DNA from: Burkholderia lata
GTDB taxonomy: Bacteria > Pseudomonadota > Gammaproteobacteria > Burkholderiales > Burkholderiaceae
Assembly: GCF_902499335.1 (NCBI RefSeq)
Contig: NZ_CABVQK010000010.1
Coordinates: forward strand, 186,001-250,000
DNA length: 64,000 nucleotides
Direction: 5' to 3'
The position numbers and the translations under genes are program-made. Below the pieces are notes generated by a model. It was not told the origin of the DNA. It ran no database searches and saw nothing but the letters and a program-made list of their open reading frames with translations. This document shows, piece by piece, positions 17,707 to 26,064 of this stretch. Each line of letters starts with the position of its first letter. The stretch's first letter is position 1.

Positions 17707-18522
17707 TCAGAATGAATGCTCGGGGCCGGGGAACGAGCCGTCCTTTACCGCGCGCACGTACGCTTCGACGGCCGCCTGGATGTTCGGCTCACCCTGCATG
17801 AAATCCTTCACGAAGCGCGGCCGCTTGCCGGGGAACACGCCGAGCATGTCGTGCAGCACGAGCACCTGGCCCGAGCAGTCGGCGCCCGCGCCGATGCCGA
17901 TCGTCGGCACGCGCAACATGTGCGTGACCTCGGACCCGATCAGCGTCGGCACGGCTTCGAGCAGGACGACCTGCGCACCGGCTGCCTCGACCGCGCGCGC
18001 GTCGCGCAGCAGTTGCGCGGCGCCGGCTTCGGTCTTGCCCTGCACCTTGAAGCCGCCGAACGCGTGTACCGACTGCGGCGTGAGGCCCACGTGCGCACAC
18101 ACGGGCACCGCGCGCTCGACGAGGAAGCGGATCGTCTCGGCGAGCCATTCGCCGCCTTCCAGCTTGACCATCTGCGCGCCGGCGCGCATCAGCTTGACGC
18201 TGCTTGCGAATGCCTCGGCCGGCGTGCCGTACGTGCCGAACGGCAGATCGGCCATGATCAGCGCGCGCGGCTGCGCGCGGGCGACACAGGCGGTGTGATA
18301 CGCGATGTCGTCGAGCGACACGGGCAGCGTGGTCGTGTGGCCCTGCAGCACGTTGCCGAGCGAATCGCCGATCAGCAGCACGTCAACGCCCGAACGGTCG
18401 AGCAGAGCGGAAAAGCTCGCGTCGTAGCAGGTGAGCATCGCGATCTTCTCGCCGGCGTCGCGCATTGCCTGCAGCTTGGGCACCGTGACGGCAGGCCGGC
18501 TCGATTCCTGGAGATAGGTCAT
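17707..18522 (-). CDS. panB: 3-methyl-2-oxobutanoate hydroxymethyltransferase
   Basis: The protein is 271 aa, normal for PanB, which makes ketopantoate for pantothenate/CoA using methylene-tetrahydrofolate. It contains AMLTCYDASFSALLDRSGVD, LLIGDSLGNVLQGHTTTLPV with metal-binding Asp, MVKLEGGEW, and the HVGLTPQSV block with GIGAG further on. It lies 45 bp downstream of the deoxynucleoside kinase gene, in a minus-strand run that also includes folK, so one-carbon and folate genes are grouped. Confidence 0.97.
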   Translation of the reverse strand: MTYLQESSRPAVTVPKLQAMRDAGEKIAMLTCYDASFSALLDRSGVDVLLIGDSLGNVLQGHTTTLPVSLDDIAYHTACVARAQPRALIMADLPFGTYGTPAEAFASSVKLMRAGAQMVKLEGGEWLAETIRFLVERAVPVCAHVGLTPQSVHAFGGFKVQGKTEAGAAQLLRDARAVEAAGAQVVLLEAVPTLIGSEVTHMLRVPTIGIGAGADCSGQVLVLHDMLGVFPGKRPRFVKDFMQGEPNIQAAVEAYVRAVKDGSFPGPEHSF

Positions 18523-18567
18523 GGGAAATCCGGTTCGAATGGGTGAGGAACGACAGGCGAGGACGCG

Positions 18568-19254
18568 TCAGCGCGTCGTCTCGCCCTTGACGAAGAATTC
18601 CTTGCGGCCGCGCATCGTCTCGATGCGCTCGACCAGCAGGGCGAGATCTTCGGGGGAGTCCTGCGGGTTCAGGTGTTCCGCGGCGACCGTCAGCACCGGC
18701 GTGCGGTCGTAGTGGTAGAAGAATTCGTTGTACGCGTCGACGAGCGAGCGCAGGTACGCATCGCTGATCTGCAGTTCCATCGGCAGCCCGCGCTTCTGGA
18801 TGCGCGAGAACAGCACTTCGGGGCTCGCCTGCAGGTAGACGACGAGGTCGGGCGACGGCGCCTGCGGTACGTCCACATGCGTCGCGACCGAGCGGTAGAG
18901 CTGCCACTCGTCTTCCGGCAGGTTCAGCCGCGCGAAGATGTCGTTCTTCTGCGGCATGAAATCGGCGATGACCGGGCGGCCCGTTTCGAGCGCACCGATC
19001 AGCTCGCGTGCCTGCTGCGCGCGCTGCAGCGCGAACGACAGCTGCACGGGCAGCGCATAGCGCGCGGTGTCGCGATAGAAGCGTTCGAGGAACGGGTTGT
19101 CCTGCGGGCGCTCGAGCAGCGTCTGCATCGACCAGCGCTCGGCGAGCAGGCGCGCGAGCGTCGTCTTGCCGACGCCGATCGGGCCTTCGATCACGAGATA
19201 GCGGTGCGGGGCGCGCAGGTCGGGCGCGGTGACGGTGAGGGGAGTCGGGGTCAT
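18568..19254 (-). CDS. Deoxynucleoside kinase (deoxyadenosine/deoxyguanosine kinase family)
   Basis: The protein is 228 aa. P-loop GPIGVGKT lies at residues 24-31. DNPFLERFYRD follows, then a DRS-like region (VIADFMPQKNDIFA), and PDLVVYLQASPEVLFSRIQKRG is the typical lid region of the dNK/dGK family. It phosphorylates deoxynucleosides for salvage. The start ATG (complement 19,252-19,254) overlaps the folK stop by 4 bp, so translation is probably coupled. The frame is open further upstream inside folK, which is a shadow. This pairing with folK is common in Burkholderiales. Substrate preference cannot be read from sequence. Confidence 0.9.
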   Translation of the reverse strand: MTPTPLTVTAPDLRAPHRYLVIEGPIGVGKTTLARLLAERWSMQTLLERPQDNPFLERFYRDTARYALPVQLSFALQRAQQARELIGALETGRPVIADFMPQKNDIFARLNLPEDEWQLYRSVATHVDVPQAPSPDLVVYLQASPEVLFSRIQKRGLPMELQISDAYLRSLVDAYNEFFYHYDRTPVLTVAAEHLNPQDSPEDLALLVERIETMRGRKEFFVKGETTR

Positions 19255-19793
19255 CGGCAGCGGTTCTTGTCGGCGTCTTCGCTGGCAGCGAGTGCCTTCT
19301 GCATCGGGCACTGGCAGGTCTGCACCCTCTCGACACGCTGATCCGCGACGGCGGCGAGGAAGGCATCGGCACGGCCGCGCGCGGGGATGTCGAGTGCCGG
19401 CTCGATCTCGACGAGCGGCACGAGCGCGAACGCACGGTCGGTGAGGCGCGGATGCGGGACGATCAGGTCGGGCTCGTCGATCGAATCGGCGCCGAACAGC
19501 AGGATGTCGAGATCGAGCGTGCGCGGCGCGTTGCGATACGGGCGCTCGCGACCGAAGTGATGTTCGATCTTCTGGCAAAGCGCGAGCAGCTCGCGGGCCG
19601 ACAGCGTCGTGTCGAGCTTGACGACGCAGTTGTAGTAGTCGTCGCCGCCCGCTTCGAAGGGCGCCGTGCGATACAGGCTCGATTTGCCGAGGATCGAGAT
19701 GGTGCGCTGCTGAGCGAGGCACACCACCGCGTCCTTCAGGGTCTGGCGCGCATCGCCGAGATTCGCCCCCAGCCCGATATATGCAACCGTCAT
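19251..19793 (-). CDS. folK: 2-amino-4-hydroxy-6-hydroxymethyldihydropteridine pyrophosphokinase (HPPK)
   Basis: The protein is 180 aa. It begins MTVAYIGLGANLGDARQTL and carries the HPPK signature RPYRNAPRTLDLDILLFG with the two Mg-binding Asp. It transfers pyrophosphate from ATP to the pterin alcohol in folate synthesis. ATG 19,793 is preferred over an in-frame TTG ten codons upstream. The C-terminal ~20 residues (after CQCPMQKALAAS) are a short extension. It lies 35 bp after pcnB. Confidence 0.95.
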   Translation of the reverse strand: MTVAYIGLGANLGDARQTLKDAVVCLAQQRTISILGKSSLYRTAPFEAGGDDYYNCVVKLDTTLSARELLALCQKIEHHFGRERPYRNAPRTLDLDILLFGADSIDEPDLIVPHPRLTDRAFALVPLVEIEPALDIPARGRADAFLAAVADQRVERVQTCQCPMQKALAASEDADKNRCR

Positions 19794-19828
19794 GGCATCA
19801 CTTCCTACGTCGTTCGCCGGCAAGCGCG

Positions 19829-21367
19829 TCAGTCGTCGGAACCGTCCGAGGTGTCCGGTGCCTGCTCGGCGGCACCTTCACCCGGCTTGCGGTTTCGCAC
19901 ACCGCCGCGGCGGCGCCGCTTGCGGGGCGATTTTTCCTTCGTGCCGCCCTGCGTGAGCAATGCCTCGCGAGCGGCCGCGTCGCCTTCGATGAAATCCGTC
20001 CACCACTGTCCGACTTCCGCATCGAGCTCGCCGGATTCGCAGCGTAACAGGAGGAAATCATACCCCGCTCTAAACCTTTGGTGTTCCAGCAGCCGCATCG
20101 CGCTGCGGCCCGAGCGTTTCTCGAGGCGCAACTGCAGGCCCCAGATCTCGCGCATGTCGGCCGAAAAACGCTTGTGGATCGCGAGTTTCTCGGTCTGCAT
20201 GTCGAGCACGTCGTCCATCGCGCGATGGAGCGCCGGCACCGGGATTTCGCCTTCCGCCGTGTATTGCTCGAAGCGCTGGCGCATGTCGTGCCACAGCAGC
20301 GTCGCGAACAGGAAGCCCGGCGATACCGGCTTGCCGGCGCGCACGCGTGCATCGGTGTTGTTCAGCGCGAGCGTGATGAACTTCTCGCCCTGCGGCTGTT
20401 CGAGCACGACGTCGAGCAGCGGCAGCAGCCCGTGGTGCAGGCCTTCCTTGCGCAACTGCTTCAGGCATGCGAGTGCGTGGCCCGACAGCAGCAGTTTCAG
20501 CATTTCGTCGAACAGGCGCGCGGCGGGCACGTTGTTGATCAGGTCGGCGAGTGCGTTGATCGGCTCGCGCGTATGCGGCTCGATTTCGAAACCGAGCTTC
20601 GCCGCAAAGCGCACGACGCGCAGCATCCGCACCGGATCCTCGCGGAAGCGCGTGGCCGGATCGCCGATCATCCGCAACAGGCGGGCGCGCACGTCGGCCA
20701 TCCCGTCGTGGTAGTCGAGCACCGTCTGCGTCGACGGGTCGTAGTACATCGCGTTGATCGTGAAGTCGCGGCGTGCGGCGTCTTCGTGCTGCTCGCCCCA
20801 CACGTTGTCGCGCAGCACGCGGCCGCTCGCGTCGACCGCGTGCGTGCGGCGATCGAGTTCGTCGCGCTTCAGGCGCTTCGGCGGCTCGGCGGCGGCCGCC
20901 TCGGGCGGTGCGTCGACCAGCGCGCGGAACGTCGACACCTCGATCAGCTCCTGGCCGAACTGCACGTGGACGATCTGGAAACGGCGGCCGATCAGGCGCG
21001 CGCGGCGGAACAGGCGCTGCACCTCGGTCGGCGTTGCATCGGTCGCGACGTCGAAGTCCTTCGGCGCGATGCCGAGCAGCAGGTCGCGTACCGCACCGCC
21101 GACGATGAATGCACGGAAGCCCGCCTGCTGCAGCGTGTCGGTCACGCGCACGGCATTCTTCGAGATCAGCGCCGGGTTGATGCCGTGCACGCTGGCCGGC
21201 ACGACGGTCGGCTCATGGTTGCTGCGCGGTTTCTTCGCGTCGCCGCCGCGGGCGCCCTTCGGGGCGCGCGGGGTAGCATGGGCCGCTTCGTCGGCCGGGG
21301 CCGTTGCGGGAGACGTTTGCTCGGTTTCGTCCTGACCGAGCAGCTTGCGGATGAATTTTTTGATCAC
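19829..21367 (-). CDS. pcnB: Poly(A) polymerase I
   Basis: The protein is 512 aa. After a charged N-terminal region of ~60 residues comes the class II nucleotidyltransferase core FIVGGAVRDLLLGIAPKDFD with the catalytic DFD triad, then RRFQIVHVQFG and RRDFTINAMYYDP as in tRNA-nucleotidyltransferase relatives. The basic C-terminus (SPRKRRRRGGVRNRK) is typical of PcnB and separates it from CCA-adding enzymes. It adds 3' poly(A) to RNAs to promote decay. It starts with GTG (complement 21,365-21,367) 5 bp after the HAD gene stop, so they are cotranscribed. Confidence 0.94.
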   Translation of the reverse strand: MIKKFIRKLLGQDETEQTSPATAPADEAAHATPRAPKGARGGDAKKPRSNHEPTVVPASVHGINPALISKNAVRVTDTLQQAGFRAFIVGGAVRDLLLGIAPKDFDVATDATPTEVQRLFRRARLIGRRFQIVHVQFGQELIEVSTFRALVDAPPEAAAAEPPKRLKRDELDRRTHAVDASGRVLRDNVWGEQHEDAARRDFTINAMYYDPSTQTVLDYHDGMADVRARLLRMIGDPATRFREDPVRMLRVVRFAAKLGFEIEPHTREPINALADLINNVPAARLFDEMLKLLLSGHALACLKQLRKEGLHHGLLPLLDVVLEQPQGEKFITLALNNTDARVRAGKPVSPGFLFATLLWHDMRQRFEQYTAEGEIPVPALHRAMDDVLDMQTEKLAIHKRFSADMREIWGLQLRLEKRSGRSAMRLLEHQRFRAGYDFLLLRCESGELDAEVGQWWTDFIEGDAAAREALLTQGGTKEKSPRKRRRRGGVRNRKPGEGAAEQAPDTSDGSDD

Positions 21368-21372
21368 GACGT

Positions 21373-22050
21373 TCAGAAGAGATCGAGGATGCGCCAGCCG
21401 CGGTTGCTTGCATGCGCACGCAGCGTGTCGTCAGGGTTGGTCGCGATCGGGTCGGTGACTTTCTCGAGCAACGGGATGTCGTTGTGCGAGTCGCTGTAGA
21501 AATAGGTGTGCGTGAAGTCGCTCCATTGTTTGCCGAGCGACGCGAGCCACGCTTCGGTTCGCACGATCTTGCCTTCGCGATAGCTCGGCGTGCCGGTCGG
21601 CCGGCCCGTGTACGGCGAATCGGGATGCCCGTCGGTCGTTTCGACCTCGCAGGCGATCAGCGTGTCGACGCCGAACGCGGATGCGATCGGGCGCGTGATG
21701 AATTCGTTGGTCGCCGTCACGACGCAGCACAGGTCGCCCGCATCGAGGTGCTTCCGCACGAGCTCGAGCGCGGCGGGTGTCATTGCGGGCCGGATCACCT
21801 CGTGCATGTACTGCGCGTGCCATTCGGCGAGCTGCGCGCGCGAATATTTCGCGAGCGGCGTGAGCATCGCCGTGAGGTACGCGTGGATGTCGAGCTTGCC
21901 GGCCTTGTAGTCGGCGAAGAACTGATCGTTCTGACGCGAGAAGCTTTCCGCGTCGACGATGCCGAGCTTCACCATGAAGCGGCCCCATTCGTGGTCGCTA
22001 TCGGTCGTGATCAGCGTGTGATCGAGGTCAAAGAGTGCCAGATTAGTCAT
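21373..22050 (-). CDS. HAD-superfamily subfamily IB hydrolase
   Basis: The protein is 225 aa. Motif I LFDLDHTL has the nucleophile Asp (residues 7-14). Motif II lies in CCVVTATNEF. Motif III/IV is KIVRTEA with YFYSDSHNDIPLLEKV (Asp pair). This matches the IB subfamily of phosphoserine-phosphatase-like enzymes; the true substrate is unknown. It lies between hda and pcnB on the same strand with short gaps (11 bp and 5 bp), so it belongs to their operon. Confidence 0.9.
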   Translation of the reverse strand: MTNLALFDLDHTLITTDSDHEWGRFMVKLGIVDAESFSRQNDQFFADYKAGKLDIHAYLTAMLTPLAKYSRAQLAEWHAQYMHEVIRPAMTPAALELVRKHLDAGDLCCVVTATNEFITRPIASAFGVDTLIACEVETTDGHPDSPYTGRPTGTPSYREGKIVRTEAWLASLGKQWSDFTHTYFYSDSHNDIPLLEKVTDPIATNPDDTLRAHASNRGWRILDLF

Positions 22051-22061
22051 GGAAGCGCATT

Positions 22062-22796
22062 TTACTCGAAGCGGTTCGGGCCCGTGCCCGGTGGTGTGAT
22101 GTCGTCGCCGGGACGCGCCAGCATGCGGCGCAGCAGCGGCAGTGTGACGGCGCGTTTCTGCTCGAGCGAAAAGCGGTCGAGCGCGTCGAGCAGCGCCATC
22201 AGGCTCGGCATGTCGCGGCGGAAATGGGTCAGCAGGTAGGCGGCGATGTCGTCGGTGAGCGCGATCCCGCGCTCCTTCGCCGCGAGCTTGAGCACGGCGA
22301 TCTTGCCGGCGTCGGACGGCGGCGACAGGTGGAACACGAGCCCCCAGCCGAGGCGCGTGCGGAGATCCTCGCGCACGTCGAGCGCGAGCGGCGCCGCGGG
22401 GCCTGCCGCGACGAACGCGCTCGACGGGTGCGCGCGCACTTCGTTGAACAGGTTGAACAGCGCGACCTGCTGCGTGTCGCTCATCCGGTCGCAGTCGTCG
22501 ATCGCGTAGATGCCGATGCGCGGGTCGAACGTGAACGCGCCGAGCGGGCTCTGCGGCGTCAGGTAGCGCGCATAGCCGTACGACGCATCGCTCACGAGCG
22601 CCTGCAGCAGGTGGGTGCGGCCGCAGCCGGGCTCGCCCCAGATATAGAACGACCGATCCGGCACGGGGCCCGCCGCGAGCGCGAGGTCGAGCTTCTGCAG
22701 GCGCGAGATGAGCTCGTCGTTCTCATCGTTCATGATGAAGTTGTCGAACGTGGCGGGCGGCGGCGTGCCGAGATCGAGCGTCAGTTGACGGGACAC
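22062..22796 (-). CDS. hda: DnaA regulatory inactivator Hda
   Basis: The protein is 244 aa from the GTG chosen here. The N-terminus SRQLTLDLG contains a beta-clamp-binding motif (QLTLDL), as expected for Hda, and it is followed by a DnaA-like AAA+ domain with GEPGCGRTH at about residues 54-62 and YAIDDCDRM (Walker B). With the clamp it triggers ATP hydrolysis on DnaA and blocks re-initiation. A second GTG three codons upstream (22,805) is an equal candidate; no clear ribosome-binding site decides it. It is divergent from purM across about 250 bp. Confidence 0.93.
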   Translation of the reverse strand: MSRQLTLDLGTPPPATFDNFIMNDENDELISRLQKLDLALAAGPVPDRSFYIWGEPGCGRTHLLQALVSDASYGYARYLTPQSPLGAFTFDPRIGIYAIDDCDRMSDTQQVALFNLFNEVRAHPSSAFVAAGPAAPLALDVREDLRTRLGWGLVFHLSPPSDAGKIAVLKLAAKERGIALTDDIAAYLLTHFRRDMPSLMALLDALDRFSLEQKRAVTLPLLRRMLARPGDDITPPGTGPNRFE

Positions 22797-23008
22797 AACA
22801 GTCACAATGCGGGTCGGTTGAAAATACGCGCGCCGTACGCCGGGCACGCGCCGGGAACTGCGTCTTCACGGGCTTCACGCGCGACCGCACGCACGGCGCC
22901 ACGCCGGTTTCGGCGCGGTTCGCTCGGCGATGAAAACGGGGACGTGTTGACCAAGATGCAATCCCTGACGATTCGGTGCTGGGAATTCCGGCCAACGGGC
23001 CGGCTTCG

Positions 23009-23027
23009 GGTAAAATCGCATTTTACC
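23009..23027. promoter_or_regulatory. Palindrome overlapping the likely purM promoter
   Basis: GGTAAAAT-CGC-ATTTTACC is a perfect 8-bp inverted repeat with a 3-nt centre, 19 nt before the purM ATG. The left arm contains TAAAAT, which could be the -10 box. It does not match the enteric PurR box. It could be an operator or a leader hairpin. Confidence 0.4.
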
Positions 23028-23046
23028 GACCTTCTCGCATTCCCCC

Positions 23047-24102
23047 ATGAATCCTCCGAAATCCGCTCCTGACGCTCAGGGTCTGTCCTATCGCGACGCA
23101 GGCGTCGACATCGACGCGGGCGACGCGCTCATCGACAAGATCAAGCCTTTTGCGAAGAAAACCCTGCGCGACGGCGTGCTCGGCGGCATCGGCGGGTTCG
23201 GCGCGCTGTTCGAAGTGCCGAAGAAGTACAAGGAGCCCGTGCTCGTGTCGGGCACCGACGGCGTGGGCACCAAGCTCAAGCTGGCGTTTCATCTGAACAA
23301 ACACGACACGGTCGGCCAGGATCTCGTCGCGATGAGCGTGAACGACATCCTCGTGCAGGGCGCCGAGCCGCTGTTCTTCCTCGACTACTTCGCGTGCGGC
23401 AAGCTCGACGTCGATACCGCTGCAACGGTCGTCAAGGGCATCGCGCAGGGTTGCGAACTGTCGGGCTGCGCGCTGATCGGCGGTGAAACGGCCGAAATGC
23501 CGGGCATGTACCCGGACGGCGAATACGACCTGGCCGGCTTCGCGGTCGGCGCGGTCGAGAAGAGCAAGATCATCGACGGCAGCACGATCGCCGAAGGCGA
23601 CGTGGTGCTGGGCCTCGCATCGAGCGGCATCCACTCGAACGGCTTCTCGCTCGTGCGCAAGATCATCGAGCGCGCGAACCCCGACCTGTCGGCCGATTTC
23701 CACGGCCGCTCGCTGGCCGACGCGCTGATGGCGCCGACGCGCATCTACGTGAAGCCGCTGCTCGCGCTGATGCAGAAGCTGTCGGTGAAGGGCATGGCGC
23801 ACATCACGGGCGGCGGTCTCGTCGAGAACATTCCGCGCGTGCTGCGCGAAGGCCTCACCGCCGAGCTCGACCAGAACGCGTGGCCGCTGCCGCCGCTGTT
23901 CAAGTGGCTGCAGGAGCACGGCGGCGTCGCCGACGCGGAAATGCACCGCGTGTTCAACTGCGGCATTGGCATGGCCGTGATCGTTTCGGCGGCCGATGCC
24001 GACGCAGCGATCGCCGACCTGACCGCCGCCGGCGAGCAGGTGTGGAAGATCGGCACCGTGCGTGCGACCCGCGAAGGCGAGGCGCAGACGGTCGTGGTCT
24101 GA
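23047..24102 (+). CDS. purM: Phosphoribosylformylglycinamidine cyclo-ligase
   Basis: The protein is 351 aa, normal for PurM (AIR synthetase), the fifth step of purine synthesis. It shows VSGTDGVGTKLKLAF, the dimer-interface and ATP segments GAEPLFFLDYFACGKLD and LIGGETAEMPGMY, and the C-terminal AHITGGGLVENIPRVL. It is transcribed away from hda and ends at a strong terminator. Confidence 0.98.
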   Translation: MNPPKSAPDAQGLSYRDAGVDIDAGDALIDKIKPFAKKTLRDGVLGGIGGFGALFEVPKKYKEPVLVSGTDGVGTKLKLAFHLNKHDTVGQDLVAMSVNDILVQGAEPLFFLDYFACGKLDVDTAATVVKGIAQGCELSGCALIGGETAEMPGMYPDGEYDLAGFAVGAVEKSKIIDGSTIAEGDVVLGLASSGIHSNGFSLVRKIIERANPDLSADFHGRSLADALMAPTRIYVKPLLALMQKLSVKGMAHITGGGLVENIPRVLREGLTAELDQNAWPLPPLFKWLQEHGGVADAEMHRVFNCGIGMAVIVSAADADAAIADLTAAGEQVWKIGTVRATREGEAQTVVV

Positions 24103-24130
24103 CGCACTTCCGCAGCAGATGCAGCAAGGA

Positions 24131-24166
24131 AAGCCGCCCGGAGTCGATCCGGGCGGCTTTTTTTCA
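24131..24166 (+). terminator. Intrinsic terminator after purM
   Basis: A 12-bp perfect stem (aagccgcccgga / tccgggcggctt) with a 5-nt loop is followed by seven T. It abuts the stop codon of the converging tetA-like gene. Confidence 0.93.
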
Positions 24167-25363
24167 TGCCGACGGGCGCGGTGCGCCTGAGTTCGCGGCG
24201 CGCGCACCGGCCAGCAACGGCGGGACGAGCAGATAAAGCAGTGCGGCCGCGGCCCAGACGAGCCCTGGCCACGTCGCGCGTGTCGCCGCGTAGGTCGCGG
24301 TGACGACCAGCGGCCCCGCGACGCCGATCAGGCTCGCCACGCTCGCGAGCGCGCCTTGCAGTTCACCCTGGCGCGCATCGTCGACCTGCCGCGCGAGCAT
24401 CGCCTGCAGTGCCGGCAGCGTCATGCCGCCCGCCGCGAACAGCGGCAGCAGCGCGAACGGCACCCACGCGGCGGTCGCGAACGCAATCGCCGCGAGCCCG
24501 AGCGCGTCGCCCGCGAGGCCCAGCGCGAGCGCACGGCGCTCGCCGAGCCGCGCGATCAGCGGCCCGATCGCGAATGCCTGCGCGAGTGCGTGACACGCGC
24601 CGTAGCCCGCCAGCGACAGCCCCGCGATCGGTGTCGACCAGCCGAAATGTTCCTGGCCGTACAGGATCCACAGCGTCGCGGGTGCCTGCGACACCAGCGC
24701 CACGATCACGTAAATGCCGATCAGCGGCACGAGCGCCGGCGCGCCGTTCAGCCGGCGCAGGCTGGCGAACGGGTTGAGCGCGCCGACCGCATGGCCTTCG
24801 CGGGCCGAACGCGGCCGCGATTCCGGCAGCGCGCGCCAGACGAGCACGAGATTGAGCGCGTTGAGTACGGCGGCCGCGACGAACGGCGCGCGCACATGCA
24901 GCGCGCCGAGCAGGCCGCCGATCAACGGGCCCGCGATGAAGCCGATGCCCATCATCGCGCCGAGCTGGCCGAAGCGTCGTGCGCGGTCGGGTTCGGCGGT
25001 GACGTCGGTCATGTACGCAGTCGCGACCGCGACGTTCGCGCCGGTGATGCCCGCGATCAGCCGCCCGACGTAAAGCCAGGCGAGCGTCGGCGCGAGCGCC
25101 ATCAGCAGGTAGTCGAGCGCGGCGCCGGCGAGCGACACGAGCAGGACGGGCCGGCGGCCGAAGCGGTCGCTCAGCGCGCCGAGCAGCGGTGCGCACAGGA
25201 ACTGCGCAAACGCGTACAGCGCGAGCAGTATCCCGTAGTGGGTGTCGGTGCTGCCTGCGTCGGCCAGCGAACGCAGCAACCCGGGCAGGATCGGCATCAC
25301 GATCCCGACGCCGATCGCGTCGAGCAGGACAGTGGCCAGGATGGCAATCAGGGACGGATTCAA
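24164..25363 (-). CDS. TetA-like tetracycline efflux MFS transporter
   Basis: The protein is 399 aa with about 12 transmembrane helices, matching Tet(A)-class 12-TM antiporters along its length: LLDAIGVGIVMPILPGLLR at the start, motif A GALSDRFGRRP after TM2, TGANVAVATAYMTDVT, IAGPLIGGLLGAL in TM5, and LAGYGACHALAQAF. These proteins exchange a tetracycline-Mg complex for a proton. It starts with TTG (complement 25,361-25,363), and MNPSLIAILATVLLDA aligns with the family start. The tet operator lies 7 bp upstream and tetR is divergent. GC content is as high as the core, so the pair is long resident or ameliorated. Substrate may differ. Confidence 0.88.
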   Translation of the reverse strand: MNPSLIAILATVLLDAIGVGIVMPILPGLLRSLADAGSTDTHYGILLALYAFAQFLCAPLLGALSDRFGRRPVLLVSLAGAALDYLLMALAPTLAWLYVGRLIAGITGANVAVATAYMTDVTAEPDRARRFGQLGAMMGIGFIAGPLIGGLLGALHVRAPFVAAAVLNALNLVLVWRALPESRPRSAREGHAVGALNPFASLRRLNGAPALVPLIGIYVIVALVSQAPATLWILYGQEHFGWSTPIAGLSLAGYGACHALAQAFAIGPLIARLGERRALALGLAGDALGLAAIAFATAAWVPFALLPLFAAGGMTLPALQAMLARQVDDARQGELQGALASVASLIGVAGPLVVTATYAATRATWPGLVWAAAALLYLLVPPLLAGARAANSGAPRPSA

Positions 25364-25370
25364 GGACGTA

Positions 25371-25389
25371 ACTCTATCGGTGATAGAGT
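25371..25389. promoter_or_regulatory. tet operator 1 (near tetA start)
   Basis: The 19-bp inverted repeat ACTCTATCGGTGATAGAGT differs from Tn10 tetO1 (from memory ACTCTATCATTGATAGAGT) only at two central bases. It lies just upstream of the tetA-like start. Confidence 0.9.
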
Positions 25390-25408
25390 GGCGATTATTC
25401 CACAGCTT

Positions 25409-25427
25409 TCCCTATCGGTGATAGAGA
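25409..25427. promoter_or_regulatory. tet operator 2 (overlaps tetR start)
   Basis: The 19-bp inverted repeat TCCCTATCGGTGATAGAGA differs from Tn10 tetO2 (from memory TCCCTATCAGTGATAGAGA) by one base. Its last base is the A of the tetR ATG. It is 19 bp from operator 1, so bound TetR dimers would cover both divergent promoters. Confidence 0.9.
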
Positions 25428-26059
25428 TGAAGGACACAGGGGCGCGGCTGACGCGCGACACGGTACTGCGCGCGGCGCTCGAACTGCTCGACGAAGTCGG
25501 CATCGACGGGCTGTCGACGCGGAAGCTCGCCGAGCGGCTCGGCGTGCAGTCGCCGACGCTTTACTGGCATTTCCGGAACAAGGCCGAACTGCTCGACGCG
25601 ATGGCCGAGGCGATCATGCTCGAGCGTCACGATGCGTCGCTGCCGCAGCCAGGTGAGGCGTGGGATGTGTGGCTTTTCGACAACGCGCGCAGTTTCCGTC
25701 GTGCGCTGCTGGCCTATCGCGACGGTGCTCGCCTGCATGCCGGTACGCGGCCACGCGCGCTGCACTTCAGCTCGATCGAACGCAAGGTCGCGCTGCTCGG
25801 CGACGCGGGTTTCGCGCCGGACGAGGCGGTCGACGTGATGTATGCGCTGGGCCGCTTCGTGGTCGGATGGGTGCTGGAAGAGCAGGCGGAACCGGACGGC
25901 GACGCCGATGCGCCGCTGCCCGACGCGGCCGAGTATCCGCTGCTCGCGAAGGGCTGGGCCGCGCTGCGCGCGCGCGGCGGCGACGAGGCGTTCGAGCGAG
26001 GCGTCGCGTTGATCGTCGATGGCGCCCGCGCGCATCTGGCCGCGCGCGAGCACGGCTGA
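25427..26059 (+). CDS. tetR: TetR tetracycline-responsive repressor
   Basis: The protein is 210 aa. The N-terminal helix-turn-helix RKLAERLGVQSPTLYWHFRN (about residues 31-50) matches classical TetR (LAQKLGVEQPTLYWHVKN) nearly residue by residue. The C-terminal part fits the tetracycline-binding TetR_C domain (RDGARLHAGTRP; YALGRFVVGWVLEEQA). It should repress itself and the divergent efflux gene through the two operators and release on tetracycline-Mg binding. The ATG at 25,427 is fixed by the overlap with operator 2 and by the family start. Confidence 0.95.
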   Translation: MKDTGARLTRDTVLRAALELLDEVGIDGLSTRKLAERLGVQSPTLYWHFRNKAELLDAMAEAIMLERHDASLPQPGEAWDVWLFDNARSFRRALLAYRDGARLHAGTRPRALHFSSIERKVALLGDAGFAPDEAVDVMYALGRFVVGWVLEEQAEPDGDADAPLPDAAEYPLLAKGWAALRARGGDEAFERGVALIVDGARAHLAAREHG

Positions 26060-26064
26060 CGCGG

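Noticed and set aside
18568..19722. Longer 384-aa version of the deoxynucleoside kinase
   Set aside because: The added N-terminus is the out-of-frame reading of folK. The ATG overlapping the folK stop gives the normal family length.
24356..25426. Extended N-terminus of TetR (total 567 codons)
   Set aside because: The extra part is antisense to the efflux gene and would cross both operators; TetR begins at the ATG in operator 2.
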